A stretch of 64,000 nt of DNA from Microbacterium jejuense. GTDB taxonomy: Bacteria > Actinomycetota > Actinomycetes > Actinomycetales > Microbacteriaceae. A program made the translations under genes and the position numbers. The notes below the pieces were generated by a model that saw nothing but the letters and a program-made list of their open reading frames with translations, was not told the origin of the DNA and searched no databases. The stretch is from assembly GCF_019511665.1 (NCBI RefSeq), contig NZ_JAEUAW010000006.1, forward strand, positions 1-64,000, in the 5' to 3' direction. Below are positions 51,910 through 60,243 of this stretch, in pieces; positions within the stretch are counted from its first letter, which is position 1, and every line of letters starts with the position of its first letter.

Positions 51910-52506
51910 ATGACAAACGGTGTCACCGATCGCAACCGCGCGAAGGCCGACCGCCACGCGGCGATCCTGCAGCAGGCCGCCGCGCTGTTCGCCGAGCGCG
52001 GCTTCAGCGGTGTCAGCCTCGAAGACATCGGCGGCGCTGTGGGCATCAGCGGCCCCGCCCTGTACCGTCACTTCGCCGGCAAGCAGGCGCTCCTGGGCGC
52101 CATCCTCGTCGAGGTGAGCGAGCGGCTGCTCGCGGGCGGGCGCACCGTCGTCTCGACGCACGAGGGCGCCGACGCCCAGCTGGACGCGCTGATCCAGTTC
52201 CATGTCGCCTTCGCGCTGCGCGACGCCGATGTCATCCGCGTGCAGGACCGCGACATGGCGAGCCTCAGCGACGAGGACCGTCACACCGTGCGCCGTCTGC
52301 AGCGCGAGTACGTCGAGGTCTGGATCGGCATCCTCTCGGCCCTCCATCCCCACCGCGACGACGACGAGCTGCGGGTTCGCGCCCACGCGTGCTTCGGCCT
52401 CATCAACTCCACGCCGCACACGGTGCGGGTGGCACGCTCGCGGTCGGCGGACCCCGACGTCCGCGGCATCCTGCACTCGATGGCGCGCGCCGCGCTGACC
52501 GCCTGA
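51910..52506 (+). CDS. TetR-family regulator of the leucine-degradation operon
   Basis: A 198-residue TetR repressor. The DNA-binding domain reads AALFAERGFSGVSLEDIGGA then SGPALYRHFAGKQALLGAIL (about residues 24-65). The C-terminal domain RVQDRDMASLSDEDRHTVRR resembles that of actinobacterial fatty-acid or acyl-CoA-sensing TetR proteins. It diverges from the carboxylase operon, with two palindromes between, and so probably represses that operon until an acyl-CoA such as an isovaleryl- or methylcrotonyl-thioester accumulates. The ATG at 51910 follows CCGGAGC. Confidence 0.87.
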   Translation: MTNGVTDRNRAKADRHAAILQQAAALFAERGFSGVSLEDIGGAVGISGPALYRHFAGKQALLGAILVEVSERLLAGGRTVVSTHEGADAQLDALIQFHVAFALRDADVIRVQDRDMASLSDEDRHTVRRLQREYVEVWIGILSALHPHRDDDELRVRAHACFGLINSTPHTVRVARSRSADPDVRGILHSMARAALTA

Positions 52507-52540
52507 GCGCTCCTGCGCCGCGTCGGCATAGTCTGACGGG

Positions 52541-54376
52541 ATGGCGGGGGCGAGCCACGAAGGCGACACGGCACCGGCCGAAGACGGCCGGCCCGCCGAT
52601 GTCGTGCGCCCGAGTGGGCCTTCGCGTCCGGACGCGACGCCCCAGCTGGACGAGACCTCACGCCGGGACTTCCTGAAGCTCGGCGGCATCGCCACCGCGG
52701 GTGCCGTGGTCGGCGGCGCGATCGGGGCGGCGGCCGGAGCGACCATCGGTCATGAGCTGGGCGTCCGCGAAGGCTCGGCCGACCTCGGCACCGTGCCGGC
52801 GCGGTCCGAGCCCGGGTTCGACCACATCGTGGTGCTCATGGGCGAGAACCGCTCATTCGACAATCTGCTGGGCCGCCTCTACAGCCCCGAGACGCTGCCG
52901 CCGGGCGCGACCTTCGACGGGCTGGAGTTCGGCGACTACGCCAACACCGCACCGTCGGGCGAACGCATCGCCGCCCACGTCTACGAGGGCTCCACCGACG
53001 TCATCATGGGCAGCCCCGACCCGGACCCCGGCGAGGAGTACCCGCACGTCAACACGCAGCTGTTCGGCGTGGTCGATCCTCCCGGCAACGCGGCGGCCGA
53101 GATCGCCGACATGCGCGCGCCGTTCAACGCGCCGCCGCACGGCGCGGCGCCCACGATGGACGGGTTCGCGACGGACTACCGCAACAACCTGCTGCGGCTG
53201 CGGCGCGGCAGCGAGCCGAGCCTCGACGACGTGTCGCGCATCATGGGCGGCTTCTCGCCCGCGCAGCTGCCGGTGCTGTCGACGCTGGCACAGCAGTTCG
53301 CGGTGTTCGACGCGTGGCACTGCGCGGTGCCGTCGCAGACCTACTGCAACCGCTCGTTCTTCCACGCCTCGACGTCGCACGGCTTCGTCACCAATCGCGA
53401 CCACGGCGGCTACCGCAAGTGGCTGGAGGCGGATGCCGCGCCCACCGTGTTCGACCGCCTCGAAGACGCCGGGCTCAGCTGGAAGGTGTACTTCGACGAG
53501 CTGCAGCTCGTCTCGCTGACCGGGATCCTCCACTCCCCGACCCTGGAGAGGTACTGGCGCACCGACCACTTCGTCTACATGTCGGAGTTCTACGAGGACG
53601 CGAAGAACGGCACGCTCCCGGCCTACGCGTTCATCGAGCCGCGGCTGGTCTACAACCACAACGACTTCCACCCGCCGGTCGGAGTGCTCCGCGAGAGCGA
53701 CGTCGCCGGCGAGCCGGTGATCGACTCCGCCGTCTCGGACGTGCGGGCGGGCGAGAAGCTCGTCGCCGACGTCTACGACGCGATCCGCACCAGCGCCACG
53801 CCGGACGGCTCCAACGCGGTCAACACCCTGCTGCTCATCACGTTCGACGAGCACGGCGGCACGTACGACCACGTCGTGCCGCCCGCTGCGACCCCGCCCC
53901 ACGCCGACGAGTCTCCCGGAGAGATGGGCTTCGGCTTCGACCGTCTCGGCGTACGCGTGCCCGCCATCGCCGTGTCGGCCTATACGCGCGCGGGCACCAT
54001 CGTGCACGACGAGATGCACCACGGCGCGCTGGCCGCGACGCTCGCGAAGCGCCACGGGCTGCGCCCTCTCACCCGCCGCGACGCCGAGGCACGCGACATG
54101 TACGCCGTCGTCAATCTCGACACGCCGCGCGACCCCGCCACGTGGCCGCTCGTGCACCCGCTGTACCTGCCGCCCAACACGGCCGAGGACGAGCGCATCG
54201 ACCTCAAGAACGGCCCTCACAGCGACAAGCCGCTGAGCCCGCCGGGCAAGGGGCTGCTCGGGCTGCTGCTGGCCAAGTACGGCAGCTCGGACGACGAGGA
54301 TCCGCAGACCTACGCGGACGCGTACCGCATCCTGCAGGCCAGAGGTCTCGGGCTGTTCTACCCCAAGAAGAGCTGA
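52541..54376 (+). CDS. Tat-exported phospholipase C/acid phosphatase-like phosphoesterase
   Basis: A 611-residue phosphoesterase of the bacterial phospholipase C family. The Tat signal is SRRDFLKLGG (residues 40-49) followed by an Ala/Gly-rich hydrophobic stretch; the 39 residues before it are an unusually long, polar n-region. The catalytic domain starts FDHIVVLMGENRSFDNLLG and includes the HNDFHPPVG and TFDEHGGTYDHVVPP metal-binding blocks. It probably removes phosphate or phospho-head groups outside the membrane. There are 34 bases after the TetR stop. A hairpin overlaps its stop. Confidence 0.88.
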   Translation: MAGASHEGDTAPAEDGRPADVVRPSGPSRPDATPQLDETSRRDFLKLGGIATAGAVVGGAIGAAAGATIGHELGVREGSADLGTVPARSEPGFDHIVVLMGENRSFDNLLGRLYSPETLPPGATFDGLEFGDYANTAPSGERIAAHVYEGSTDVIMGSPDPDPGEEYPHVNTQLFGVVDPPGNAAAEIADMRAPFNAPPHGAAPTMDGFATDYRNNLLRLRRGSEPSLDDVSRIMGGFSPAQLPVLSTLAQQFAVFDAWHCAVPSQTYCNRSFFHASTSHGFVTNRDHGGYRKWLEADAAPTVFDRLEDAGLSWKVYFDELQLVSLTGILHSPTLERYWRTDHFVYMSEFYEDAKNGTLPAYAFIEPRLVYNHNDFHPPVGVLRESDVAGEPVIDSAVSDVRAGEKLVADVYDAIRTSATPDGSNAVNTLLLITFDEHGGTYDHVVPPAATPPHADESPGEMGFGFDRLGVRVPAIAVSAYTRAGTIVHDEMHHGALAATLAKRHGLRPLTRRDAEARDMYAVVNLDTPRDPATWPLVHPLYLPPNTAEDERIDLKNGPHSDKPLSPPGKGLLGLLLAKYGSSDDEDPQTYADAYRILQARGLGLFYPKKS

Positions 54377-54404
54377 TCGGCCGGCCCCGCAGGACCGGCC
54401 GATC
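54375..54404. terminator. Hairpin terminator after the phosphoesterase gene
   Basis: GATCGGCCGG (54375-54384) pairs perfectly with CCGGCCGATC (54395-54404) around a ten-base loop. The left arm overlaps the stop codon. The convergent E2 gene ends 19 bases further on, so the hairpin may act in both directions. Confidence 0.65.
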
Positions 54405-54422
54405 GAGGGCACGGCGGCCGCC

Positions 54423-55853
54423 TCAGCGCAGCAGCATCGCCCTCCCTGGCTCGCGCAGCACGTCGGCGACCTCGACCAGGAACCGCGACCCCTGCTCGCC
54501 GTCCACCAGCCGGTGATCGAACGACAGCGCGAGCGTCATGACGTCACGCAGCGCGATCTCGCCGTGGTGCTCCCACGGCTGGCGCCGCACCGCGCCGAGC
54601 GCGAGGATGCCCGCCTCGCCCGGATTGATGATCGGTGTGCCGGCGTCTACCCCGAACACCCCGACGTTCGTGATCGAGAACGTGCCGCCCATCATGTCGG
54701 CCGGCGCCGTCTTGCCCGCCCGCGCCGTCTCGGCGAGCGCGCGGATCGCATCGGCGAGCTCGACGAGGGTGAGCTCTTGCGCGTCGCGGATGTTGGGGAC
54801 CACGAGCCCGCGCCCGGTGGCAGCCGCGATCCCGAGGTTCACATAGTGGTGCTCGACGATCTCGCCCGCTTCGTCGTCCCACTTCGAGTTGAGCCCCGGG
54901 TGGCGGCCGAGAGCCAGGCAGACCGCCTTCGCGGCGACGGCCATGACGCCGATGCGGTGATCCTGCAGCGCGCGGTCGGCCTTGAGCGAGGCGATGAGCT
55001 CGCTGGTGGCCGTCACGTCGACCGTGAGGAACGTCGTCACGTGCGGGGCCGTGAAGGCGCTGCGGACCATCGCGTCCGCCGTCATGCGCCGCACGCCGCG
55101 GATCGGCGTGCGGGTGGTCCGCTCCCCCGGCGTGCGCGCGGGCGCGAGCGCCTCTGCGGTGTCGGGGATGCCGGCTGTCTCGGCCGGCGTCGCGACCGCA
55201 GCGCCTGCGAGCCCGACGCGCTCGGCGTACGCCTCGACGTCGGCGCGTGTGATGATCCCGGACGCACCGCCGGCCTCGACGAGCGCCAGGTCGATGCCGA
55301 GCTGCTTCGCGAACGCCCGCACGGGCGGCGTGGAGCGCGGACGCTCGACGCGCGCCTCCGCGACGTCCATCGCGTCCACCGAGATCGCGTCGTGCGGCGC
55401 GGCCTCGAGCACGGCCGTGTCGGAGCGGGTTCGCGCCGGTGCTCCCGCACGCGCGCGTCGCTGCGGTCGTCCGGCGCTGCGCGGGGCGGCACCGTACCCG
55501 ACGAGATTCGGCTCGGCGCGCTCGGTCTCGACGGCAGGGGCCGCGGCCGGTTCCTCCGCGGACGCCGCCGATGTGGCACTCGTGCCGAGCGGCGAAGAAG
55601 ACGACGCATCGTCTCCGCCGGTATCGAACGTGATCAGCACCGAACCCACCTCGATGACGTCGCCGGGCTCGGCGTGCAGCGCAGTGACCGTGCCGGCATG
55701 CGGTGACGGCAGCTCGACGACGGCCTTGGCGGTCTCGACCTCGGCGATCGTCTGGTTGAGCGCCACGGTGTCGCCGACGGCGACGAGCCACTGCACGAGC
55801 TCTGCTTCGGGCAGTCCCTCGCCGAGATCGGGAAGTCGGAAGTCCTGCGTCAT
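54423..55853 (-). CDS. bkdC: Branched-chain 2-oxoacid dehydrogenase E2 (dihydrolipoamide acyltransferase)
   Basis: A 476-residue E2 subunit. One lipoyl domain (residues 1-80) has the lipoylated Lys43 in ETAKAVVEL. A Pro/Ala-rich linker leads to the peripheral-subunit-binding domain (about 173-212, VRAFAKQLGIDLALV). The acyltransferase core ends with FDHRLVDGEQG, catalytic His447 and Asp451. It transfers the acyl group from E1 to CoA. A single lipoyl domain is usual for branched-chain complexes. The ATG at 55853 overlaps the E1-beta stop (ATGA). No E3 gene is in the window. Confidence 0.9.
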   Translation of the reverse strand: MTQDFRLPDLGEGLPEAELVQWLVAVGDTVALNQTIAEVETAKAVVELPSPHAGTVTALHAEPGDVIEVGSVLITFDTGGDDASSSSPLGTSATSAASAEEPAAAPAVETERAEPNLVGYGAAPRSAGRPQRRARAGAPARTRSDTAVLEAAPHDAISVDAMDVAEARVERPRSTPPVRAFAKQLGIDLALVEAGGASGIITRADVEAYAERVGLAGAAVATPAETAGIPDTAEALAPARTPGERTTRTPIRGVRRMTADAMVRSAFTAPHVTTFLTVDVTATSELIASLKADRALQDHRIGVMAVAAKAVCLALGRHPGLNSKWDDEAGEIVEHHYVNLGIAAATGRGLVVPNIRDAQELTLVELADAIRALAETARAGKTAPADMMGGTFSITNVGVFGVDAGTPIINPGEAGILALGAVRRQPWEHHGEIALRDVMTLALSFDHRLVDGEQGSRFLVEVADVLREPGRAMLLR

Positions 55854-56863
55854 CGGTCCGCCACCCCCGAAAGGCTGTTGGGCCGGTCCATGACGCGATC
55901 CACGGCGTCGAGGATCCGGTCGAGGTCGGGGAGGTGGTGCTTCTCGAGCTTCGCCGGCGGGTACGGGATGTCGTGGCCGGTGACCCGTTGAGGTGCGGCC
56001 TCCAGGTAGTTGAAGCAGCGCTCGGTCACGCTCGCGACGAGCTCGGCGCCGACGCCCGCCTCGCGAGCAGCCTCATGCGTCACCACGACGCGCCCGGTCT
56101 TTCGGACCGAGGCGGTGACGGTGCGGTAGTCGACCGGAGAGATCGAGCGCAGGTCGATGACCTCGATCGACACGCCGTCGTCCTCGGCGGCGGTGGCGGC
56201 ATCCATCGCGGTCGCCACCTGCGCGCCGTACGTGAGCAGGGTGACGTCGGTGCCCGGCCGCGCCACGCGCGCGAGCCCCATGGGCGGCGCGTCGGCCAGC
56301 TGCAGGTCGAGGTCGACCTCGCCCTTGGAGTGGTACAGCCGCTTGGGCTCGAAGTACACCACGGGATCGTTCGAGGCGATCGCCTGGCGGAGCATGACGT
56401 ACGCGTCCTGCGGGTTCGACACGGCGATGACGCGAAGCCCCGACGTGTGCACGAAGTACGCCTCGGGCGACTCGGAGTGGTGCTCGGCGGCACCCACCCC
56501 GCCCGCCCACGGGATGCGGATCGTGATCGGCATCGTGACGTTGCCGCGCGTGCGGTAGTGCAGCTTCGCCACCTGGCACACGATCTGGTCGAACGCGGGG
56601 TAGACGAATCCGTCGAACTGGATCTCGACCACGGGGCGGTAGCCCCGGAACGCGAGGCCGACCGCCGTGCCCATGATGCCCGCCTCGGCCAGCGGGGTGT
56701 CGATCACCCGCTGCGCCCCGAACTCGGACTGCAGACCGTCGGTGATGCGGAACACACCGCCGAGCTTGCCGATGTCCTCGCCCATGACGAGCACGCGGTC
56801 GTCGTCGGCCATCGCGCGGCGGAGTCCTTCGTTGATGGCCTTCGCCATCGTGAGCTGCACCAT
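55850..56863 (-). CDS. bkdB: Branched-chain 2-oxoacid dehydrogenase E1 beta subunit
   Basis: A 337-residue transketolase-fold subunit. VMGEDIGKLGGVFRITDGL opens the protein, IQFDGFVYPAFDQIV is the typical beta-subunit core, and VVTHEAAREAGVGAELVASV lies in the C-terminal domain. With E1 alpha it binds thiamine diphosphate and decarboxylates the 2-oxoacids of valine, leucine and isoleucine. The ATG at 56863 lies one base after the E1-alpha stop. Confidence 0.92.
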   Translation of the reverse strand: MVQLTMAKAINEGLRRAMADDDRVLVMGEDIGKLGGVFRITDGLQSEFGAQRVIDTPLAEAGIMGTAVGLAFRGYRPVVEIQFDGFVYPAFDQIVCQVAKLHYRTRGNVTMPITIRIPWAGGVGAAEHHSESPEAYFVHTSGLRVIAVSNPQDAYVMLRQAIASNDPVVYFEPKRLYHSKGEVDLDLQLADAPPMGLARVARPGTDVTLLTYGAQVATAMDAATAAEDDGVSIEVIDLRSISPVDYRTVTASVRKTGRVVVTHEAAREAGVGAELVASVTERCFNYLEAAPQRVTGHDIPYPPAKLEKHHLPDLDRILDAVDRVMDRPNSLSGVADR

Positions 56864-56864
56864 G

Positions 56865-57986
56865 TCACGCCTCCTGTGCGGGCGCGAAGGCCTCGAGGTA
56901 CGCGCCGAACCACTCGCGCTGTTCGTCGATGCCCGTGTGCGGTTCGGCGTACACGTTGTCGAACACGGTCAGCGGCTCGCGGGTCTGCGCCTGCATCGCG
57001 GCCTCGCGGACCGATGCGGCCAGCACGTCGGCATCCGCCTCCACGCTCGCGGCGAACGCGTCGTCGAACTCGCCGCGCGAGCGCAGCAGCGCCTCGACGC
57101 GCGCGATCGGGTCGCGGCGGCGCCACGTCTCGACCTCGTCCTTGTCGCGATAGCGCGTCGGGTCGTCCGACGTCGTGTGCGGGCCCATGCGGTAGGTCAC
57201 GGCCTCGATGAACGCCGGTCCCTTGCCGCTGCGCGCGTGGTCGAGCGCCCACCTCATCGCGGCGAGGCAGGCCAGCACGTCGTTGCCGTCCACGCGCATG
57301 CTCGGGATGCCGAAGCCCGGCGCGCGACCGGCGATCGGGGCCTTGGCCTGCAGCGCGACCGGCTCCGAGATGGCCCACTGGTTGTTCGTGCAGACGAAGA
57401 CGACCGGGGCGCCGAAGGAGGACGCGAACACCATGGCCTCGTTGACGTCGCCCTGGCTGGACGCACCGTCGCCGAAGTACGCGACCGAGACCTGGTCCGT
57501 GCCGTCGCGCTGGATGCCCATCGCGTAGCCGACGGCGTGCAGCGACTGAGCGCCGATGATGATCTGCTGCGTCGCGGTGTTCAGCTCGTACGGGTCGTAC
57601 GTGGAGTGCTCCTCGCCGCGCCACGCCAGCACGAAGTCCGACGGCTTGCCGCCGCGGGCGTAGACGACGCCGGTCTCGCGGTAGCTGGGGAAGGCGAAGT
57701 CGTCGGCACGCAGCGCGCGGGCGGTGCCGATCTGCGTCGCCTCCTGCCCCTGACACGGGGGCCACAGGCCGAGCTGCCCCTGGCGCTGCAGGGCGACGCC
57801 CTCGACGTCGATCCGCCGCAGCAGGACCATGTCACGGTACAGCGACCGCAGCGCCGCGGCGTCGACGTCGGCGATCCACCGGTCGAGCTCGGGGTCGGCG
57901 ATGCGCTCGCCGTCGGGACTGAGCAGGCGGGCGACATCCTCGATATCGGTGCCGAGATCCGCCGTGGGGGTCAGGGTGTGCGTCAT
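56865..57986 (-). CDS. bkdA: Branched-chain 2-oxoacid dehydrogenase E1 alpha subunit
   Basis: A 373-residue subunit. The thiamine-diphosphate motif is YFGDGASSQGDVNEAM ending in CTNNQWAIS, with GQEATQIGTARAL upstream and YRMGPHTTSDDPTRYR as the phosphorylation-loop region of the branched-chain type. Two ATGs lie six bases apart at 57992 and 57986; I chose 57986 because AGGAG stands eight bases before it and only two before the other. It is the first gene of bkdA-bkdB-bkdC and diverges from an Lrp/AsnC regulator. Confidence 0.9.
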   Translation of the reverse strand: MTHTLTPTADLGTDIEDVARLLSPDGERIADPELDRWIADVDAAALRSLYRDMVLLRRIDVEGVALQRQGQLGLWPPCQGQEATQIGTARALRADDFAFPSYRETGVVYARGGKPSDFVLAWRGEEHSTYDPYELNTATQQIIIGAQSLHAVGYAMGIQRDGTDQVSVAYFGDGASSQGDVNEAMVFASSFGAPVVFVCTNNQWAISEPVALQAKAPIAGRAPGFGIPSMRVDGNDVLACLAAMRWALDHARSGKGPAFIEAVTYRMGPHTTSDDPTRYRDKDEVETWRRRDPIARVEALLRSRGEFDDAFAASVEADADVLAASVREAAMQAQTREPLTVFDNVYAEPHTGIDEQREWFGAYLEAFAPAQEA

Positions 57987-58085
57987 CGTCATCACTCCTC
58001 GTTGCGGGCTCCCTTGTGAGGAGCCGCCTCGTGTGCGCGCCGGCCTCTTCGCCGACACCTCGAGGCTACGTCGAGGTCGCACCTC

Positions 58086-58112
58086 GCTCAAGCATTCGGG
58101 GTCCGCTTGAGC
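58086..58112. promoter_or_regulatory. Inverted repeat between bkdA and the Lrp-type regulator
   Basis: GCTCAAGC (58086-58093) and GCTTGAGC (58105-58112) are perfect inverted arms with an 11-base spacer. A TTGACA hexamer (58116-58121) follows four bases later and could be the -35 of the regulator, whose ATG is at 58159. The repeat lies in the 172-base divergent gap. Lrp/AsnC proteins usually bind degenerate palindromes of about this size, so this is the best candidate operator. Confidence 0.6.
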
Positions 58113-58158
58113 ATGTTGACAACTTCATGGCCGGACTACCGTGCTAACGTTTCGCACT

Positions 58159-58632
58159 ATGAGTGCCCTCGATCACGTCGACGTGGAGCTGCTGGCAGCA
58201 CTGTCGGCCGACCCCCGTGCGACCGTCGTCGCGCTCGCCGAACGGCTCGGCCTGTCGCGCAACACCGTCCAGGCGCGCATGGCGCGGCTGGAGCGCACGG
58301 GCGTCTTCCTCTCGTACGAGCGGGCCATCTCGTCGGCCTCGCTCGGCTTCCCCATCGAGGCCTTCATCAGCGTCATCGTGCGCCAGGCAGAGCTCCCCCG
58401 CATCGCCGTCGAGCTCGCCCGCGTGCCCGAGGTCGTGCAGGCGCACGGTCTGTCGGGTCAGGTCGATCTGCTGGTGCGCGTCGCCTGCCGCGACACGCAG
58501 CACCTGTTCGACACGGACGCGCGCATCCTCGCGATCGAGGGCGTCGAGCGCACCGAGACGTCGCTCGTGATGGGCGAGGTCATCGCCCACCGCGTGACGC
58601 CTCTTATGGAGCTGGCGCGGCGGGAGCCCTAG
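58159..58632 (+). CDS. Lrp/AsnC-family regulator, probably of the bkd operon
   Basis: A 157-residue regulator. The N-terminal helix-turn-helix is VALAERLGLSRNTVQARMAR. The C-terminal RAM ligand-binding domain contains GLSGQVDLLVRVACRDTQHL, the region that binds amino acids. Divergence from bkdABC, as in BkdR systems, suggests activation by a branched-chain amino acid. The ATG at 58159 is preferred to the in-frame GTG at 58141, which overlaps promoter-like sequence. Its last 29 bases overlap the end of the convergent EamA gene. Confidence 0.87.
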   Translation: MSALDHVDVELLAALSADPRATVVALAERLGLSRNTVQARMARLERTGVFLSYERAISSASLGFPIEAFISVIVRQAELPRIAVELARVPEVVQAHGLSGQVDLLVRVACRDTQHLFDTDARILAIEGVERTETSLVMGEVIAHRVTPLMELARREP

Positions 58633-59623
58633 CGGCAGGACCCTTCGGGGCGGCCGTCGAGGACGCGTCCGCGCGCACCAGCACGACGCCGAGGAGGATC
58701 AGCGCGCCGCCGGCGAACTGGATCGGCGCGGGCACCTCCGCGAGGAAGATCCACGCGAACATGAGGGCGAAGAGCACTTCCGACAGGCCGACGAACGACG
58801 CCACCCGCGAGCCGATCCGCGGAACGGCCATGACCCCCAGCGCATACCCGAGCGTCGTCGCGACGGCGGCGACCCAGAGCAGCGGCATCCACCACGGCAC
58901 CTCGGTACCGGCGAGCACGACCGTCACGGCGGGCGCCTGGAAGGGAAGGATGCCGGTCAGACACAGCACGCCCATCGCCAGCGCCCCCGTCAGCAGGCCG
59001 CTCGCGGCCAGCGCGAGCGGCGGCAGGTCGTCGCCCGCCCGCTCGGAGATGACGAAGTAGGCACACACGCACACGGCGGCGGCGAGGGCGAGGAGCGTGC
59101 CCAGCAGGTCGAAGGACGCGCCCGAGATGTCCACGACGAGCACGAGGCCGACCATCGCGACGGCGGAGCCCCACAGCACCAGTGCCGACGGCCGCTTGCG
59201 CGTGCGCACCCAGACGGCGACGACGAGCATGACGGGCGCGAGGTACTGGATGAGCAGCGCCACGGCCACCGGCATCCGCTGCATGGCCGAGAAGAAGAAG
59301 AGCTGGCAGCCGAGCACCGGCATGAGGCCGAACGCGATGATGAGCCTGTAGTGGCGGCGCAGGAACCCGCGTTGCCGCACCATGGCGCGCACGAGCGCGG
59401 GCGACAGGATGAGGCCGGCCACCCCCATGCGCACGAGCAGCGCGGCGCCGAGGGACCACCCCGCTTCCAGCAGCGGTTTGACGAACGGCCCGCTCGACGA
59501 GAACGCGAGCGCGGACGCGACGCCCATGAGCAGGCCCGTCGTGCGCAGGCGCGCCGTCGAGGCGGACGCGCGGCCCGGCGGGATGACGGGGACGGACGCG
59601 GTGGAGGCGGTCATGGGCGGCAT
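58604..59623 (-). CDS. EamA/DMT-family transporter
   Basis: A 339-residue exporter with ten predicted helices in two EamA repeats, for example GLLMGVASALAFSSSGPFVK and, in the second half, a helix ending LAEVPAPIQFAGGALILLGV, which is typical of RhtA/YdcZ-like drug or metabolite exporters. The substrate is unknown. The ATG at 59623 or the one three codons later may be used. It diverges from a CGNR zinc-finger protein. Such a pairing suggests that the regulator controls this transporter. Confidence 0.85.
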   Translation of the reverse strand: MPPMTASTASVPVIPPGRASASTARLRTTGLLMGVASALAFSSSGPFVKPLLEAGWSLGAALLVRMGVAGLILSPALVRAMVRQRGFLRRHYRLIIAFGLMPVLGCQLFFFSAMQRMPVAVALLIQYLAPVMLVVAVWVRTRKRPSALVLWGSAVAMVGLVLVVDISGASFDLLGTLLALAAAVCVCAYFVISERAGDDLPPLALAASGLLTGALAMGVLCLTGILPFQAPAVTVVLAGTEVPWWMPLLWVAAVATTLGYALGVMAVPRIGSRVASFVGLSEVLFALMFAWIFLAEVPAPIQFAGGALILLGVVLVRADASSTAAPKGPAARAPAAPAP

Positions 59624-59684
59624 CCGACTGTCAGGGGTGAAAGGTGCTTACACTGGTGACAGTAGCGATCCGGCTGTCAGGAGT
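59622..59684. promoter_or_regulatory. Repeated CTGTCA motif between EamA and CGNR genes
   Basis: ATCCGACTGTCAGGGGT (59622-59638) recurs as ATCCGGCTGTCAGGAGT (59668-59684) with two changes, 46 bases apart. A third CTGTCA is inverted at 59657-59662 (TGACAG). TACACT (59649-59654) is a plausible -10 for the CGNR gene, placing the inverted copy at its start site. Three copies within 63 bases of an otherwise bare divergent promoter look like binding sites for the CGNR protein. Confidence 0.6.
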
Positions 59685-59688
59685 CAAC

Positions 59689-60243
59689 ATGGTTTTCATT
59701 CATGACACGCAGCAGAGCCTGCGGGCGGCGGCCTACCTGGTCAACACGATGCCCGGCTACGACGGCGAGGACACGCTCACGACGCTCGAGCAGTTCGACG
59801 ACTACCTGCGGGTGAACCCCTACACCGGCGTGATCCGGCGCGACGAGACCGAGCTGGCCGCCATCCGCGCGATCCGGCCGCGACTGCGCGAACTGTGGCA
59901 GGTCGACCGCGAGGGCGCGGTGCCGCTCGTGAACGGACTGCTCCGCGACGGGCACGCGCTCCCCCGCCTCGTGATCCACGACGGCTACGACTGGCACGTG
60001 CACGCCACGAGCGACGACGCGCCTCTGGCCACGCGCATCCTCGTCGAGGCTGCGATGGCGTTCGTCGACGTGATCCGCGCCGACCAGTACGACCGGGTGC
60101 GCATCTGCTCCGCCGACGACTGCGAGGGCGTGTACGTCGACTACTCCAAGAACGGCTCGAAGCGCTACTGCGATTCGGGCAACTGCGGCAACCGCATGAA
60201 CGTCAACGCCTACCGGCGTCGGAAGGCGCGAGAAAGCGCGTGA
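59689..60243 (+). CDS. CGNR zinc-finger domain protein (ABATE-type regulator)
   Basis: A 184-residue protein. The N-terminal ABATE-like region (HDTQQSLRAAAYLVNTMPG) is followed by a C-terminal CGNR zinc finger: RICSADDCEGVYVDYSKNGS, then CDSGNCGNRMNVNAYRRRK. Members are thought to be transcriptional regulators of actinobacteria; direct evidence is thin. The ATG at 59689 has CAGGAG upstream, and longer in-frame starts would cover the repeat motifs. It diverges from an EamA exporter. Its 3' end overlaps the convergent hydrolase gene by 41 bases. Confidence 0.85.
   Translation: MVFIHDTQQSLRAAAYLVNTMPGYDGEDTLTTLEQFDDYLRVNPYTGVIRRDETELAAIRAIRPRLRELWQVDREGAVPLVNGLLRDGHALPRLVIHDGYDWHVHATSDDAPLATRILVEAAMAFVDVIRADQYDRVRICSADDCEGVYVDYSKNGSKRYCDSGNCGNRMNVNAYRRRKARESA

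Noticed and set aside
54513..55791. Long open frames antisense or in other frames to the E2 gene
   Set aside because: They are shadows of the E2 coding sequence; the E2 protein has full lipoyl, binding and catalytic domains, while the others have only low-complexity Arg/Ala-rich translations.
58604..58632. Overlap of the Lrp and EamA 3' ends as a sign of a frameshift or wrong stop
   Set aside because: Both proteins end with normal lengths and natural tails; short convergent overlaps also occur at 60203-60243 and are common in compact genomes.
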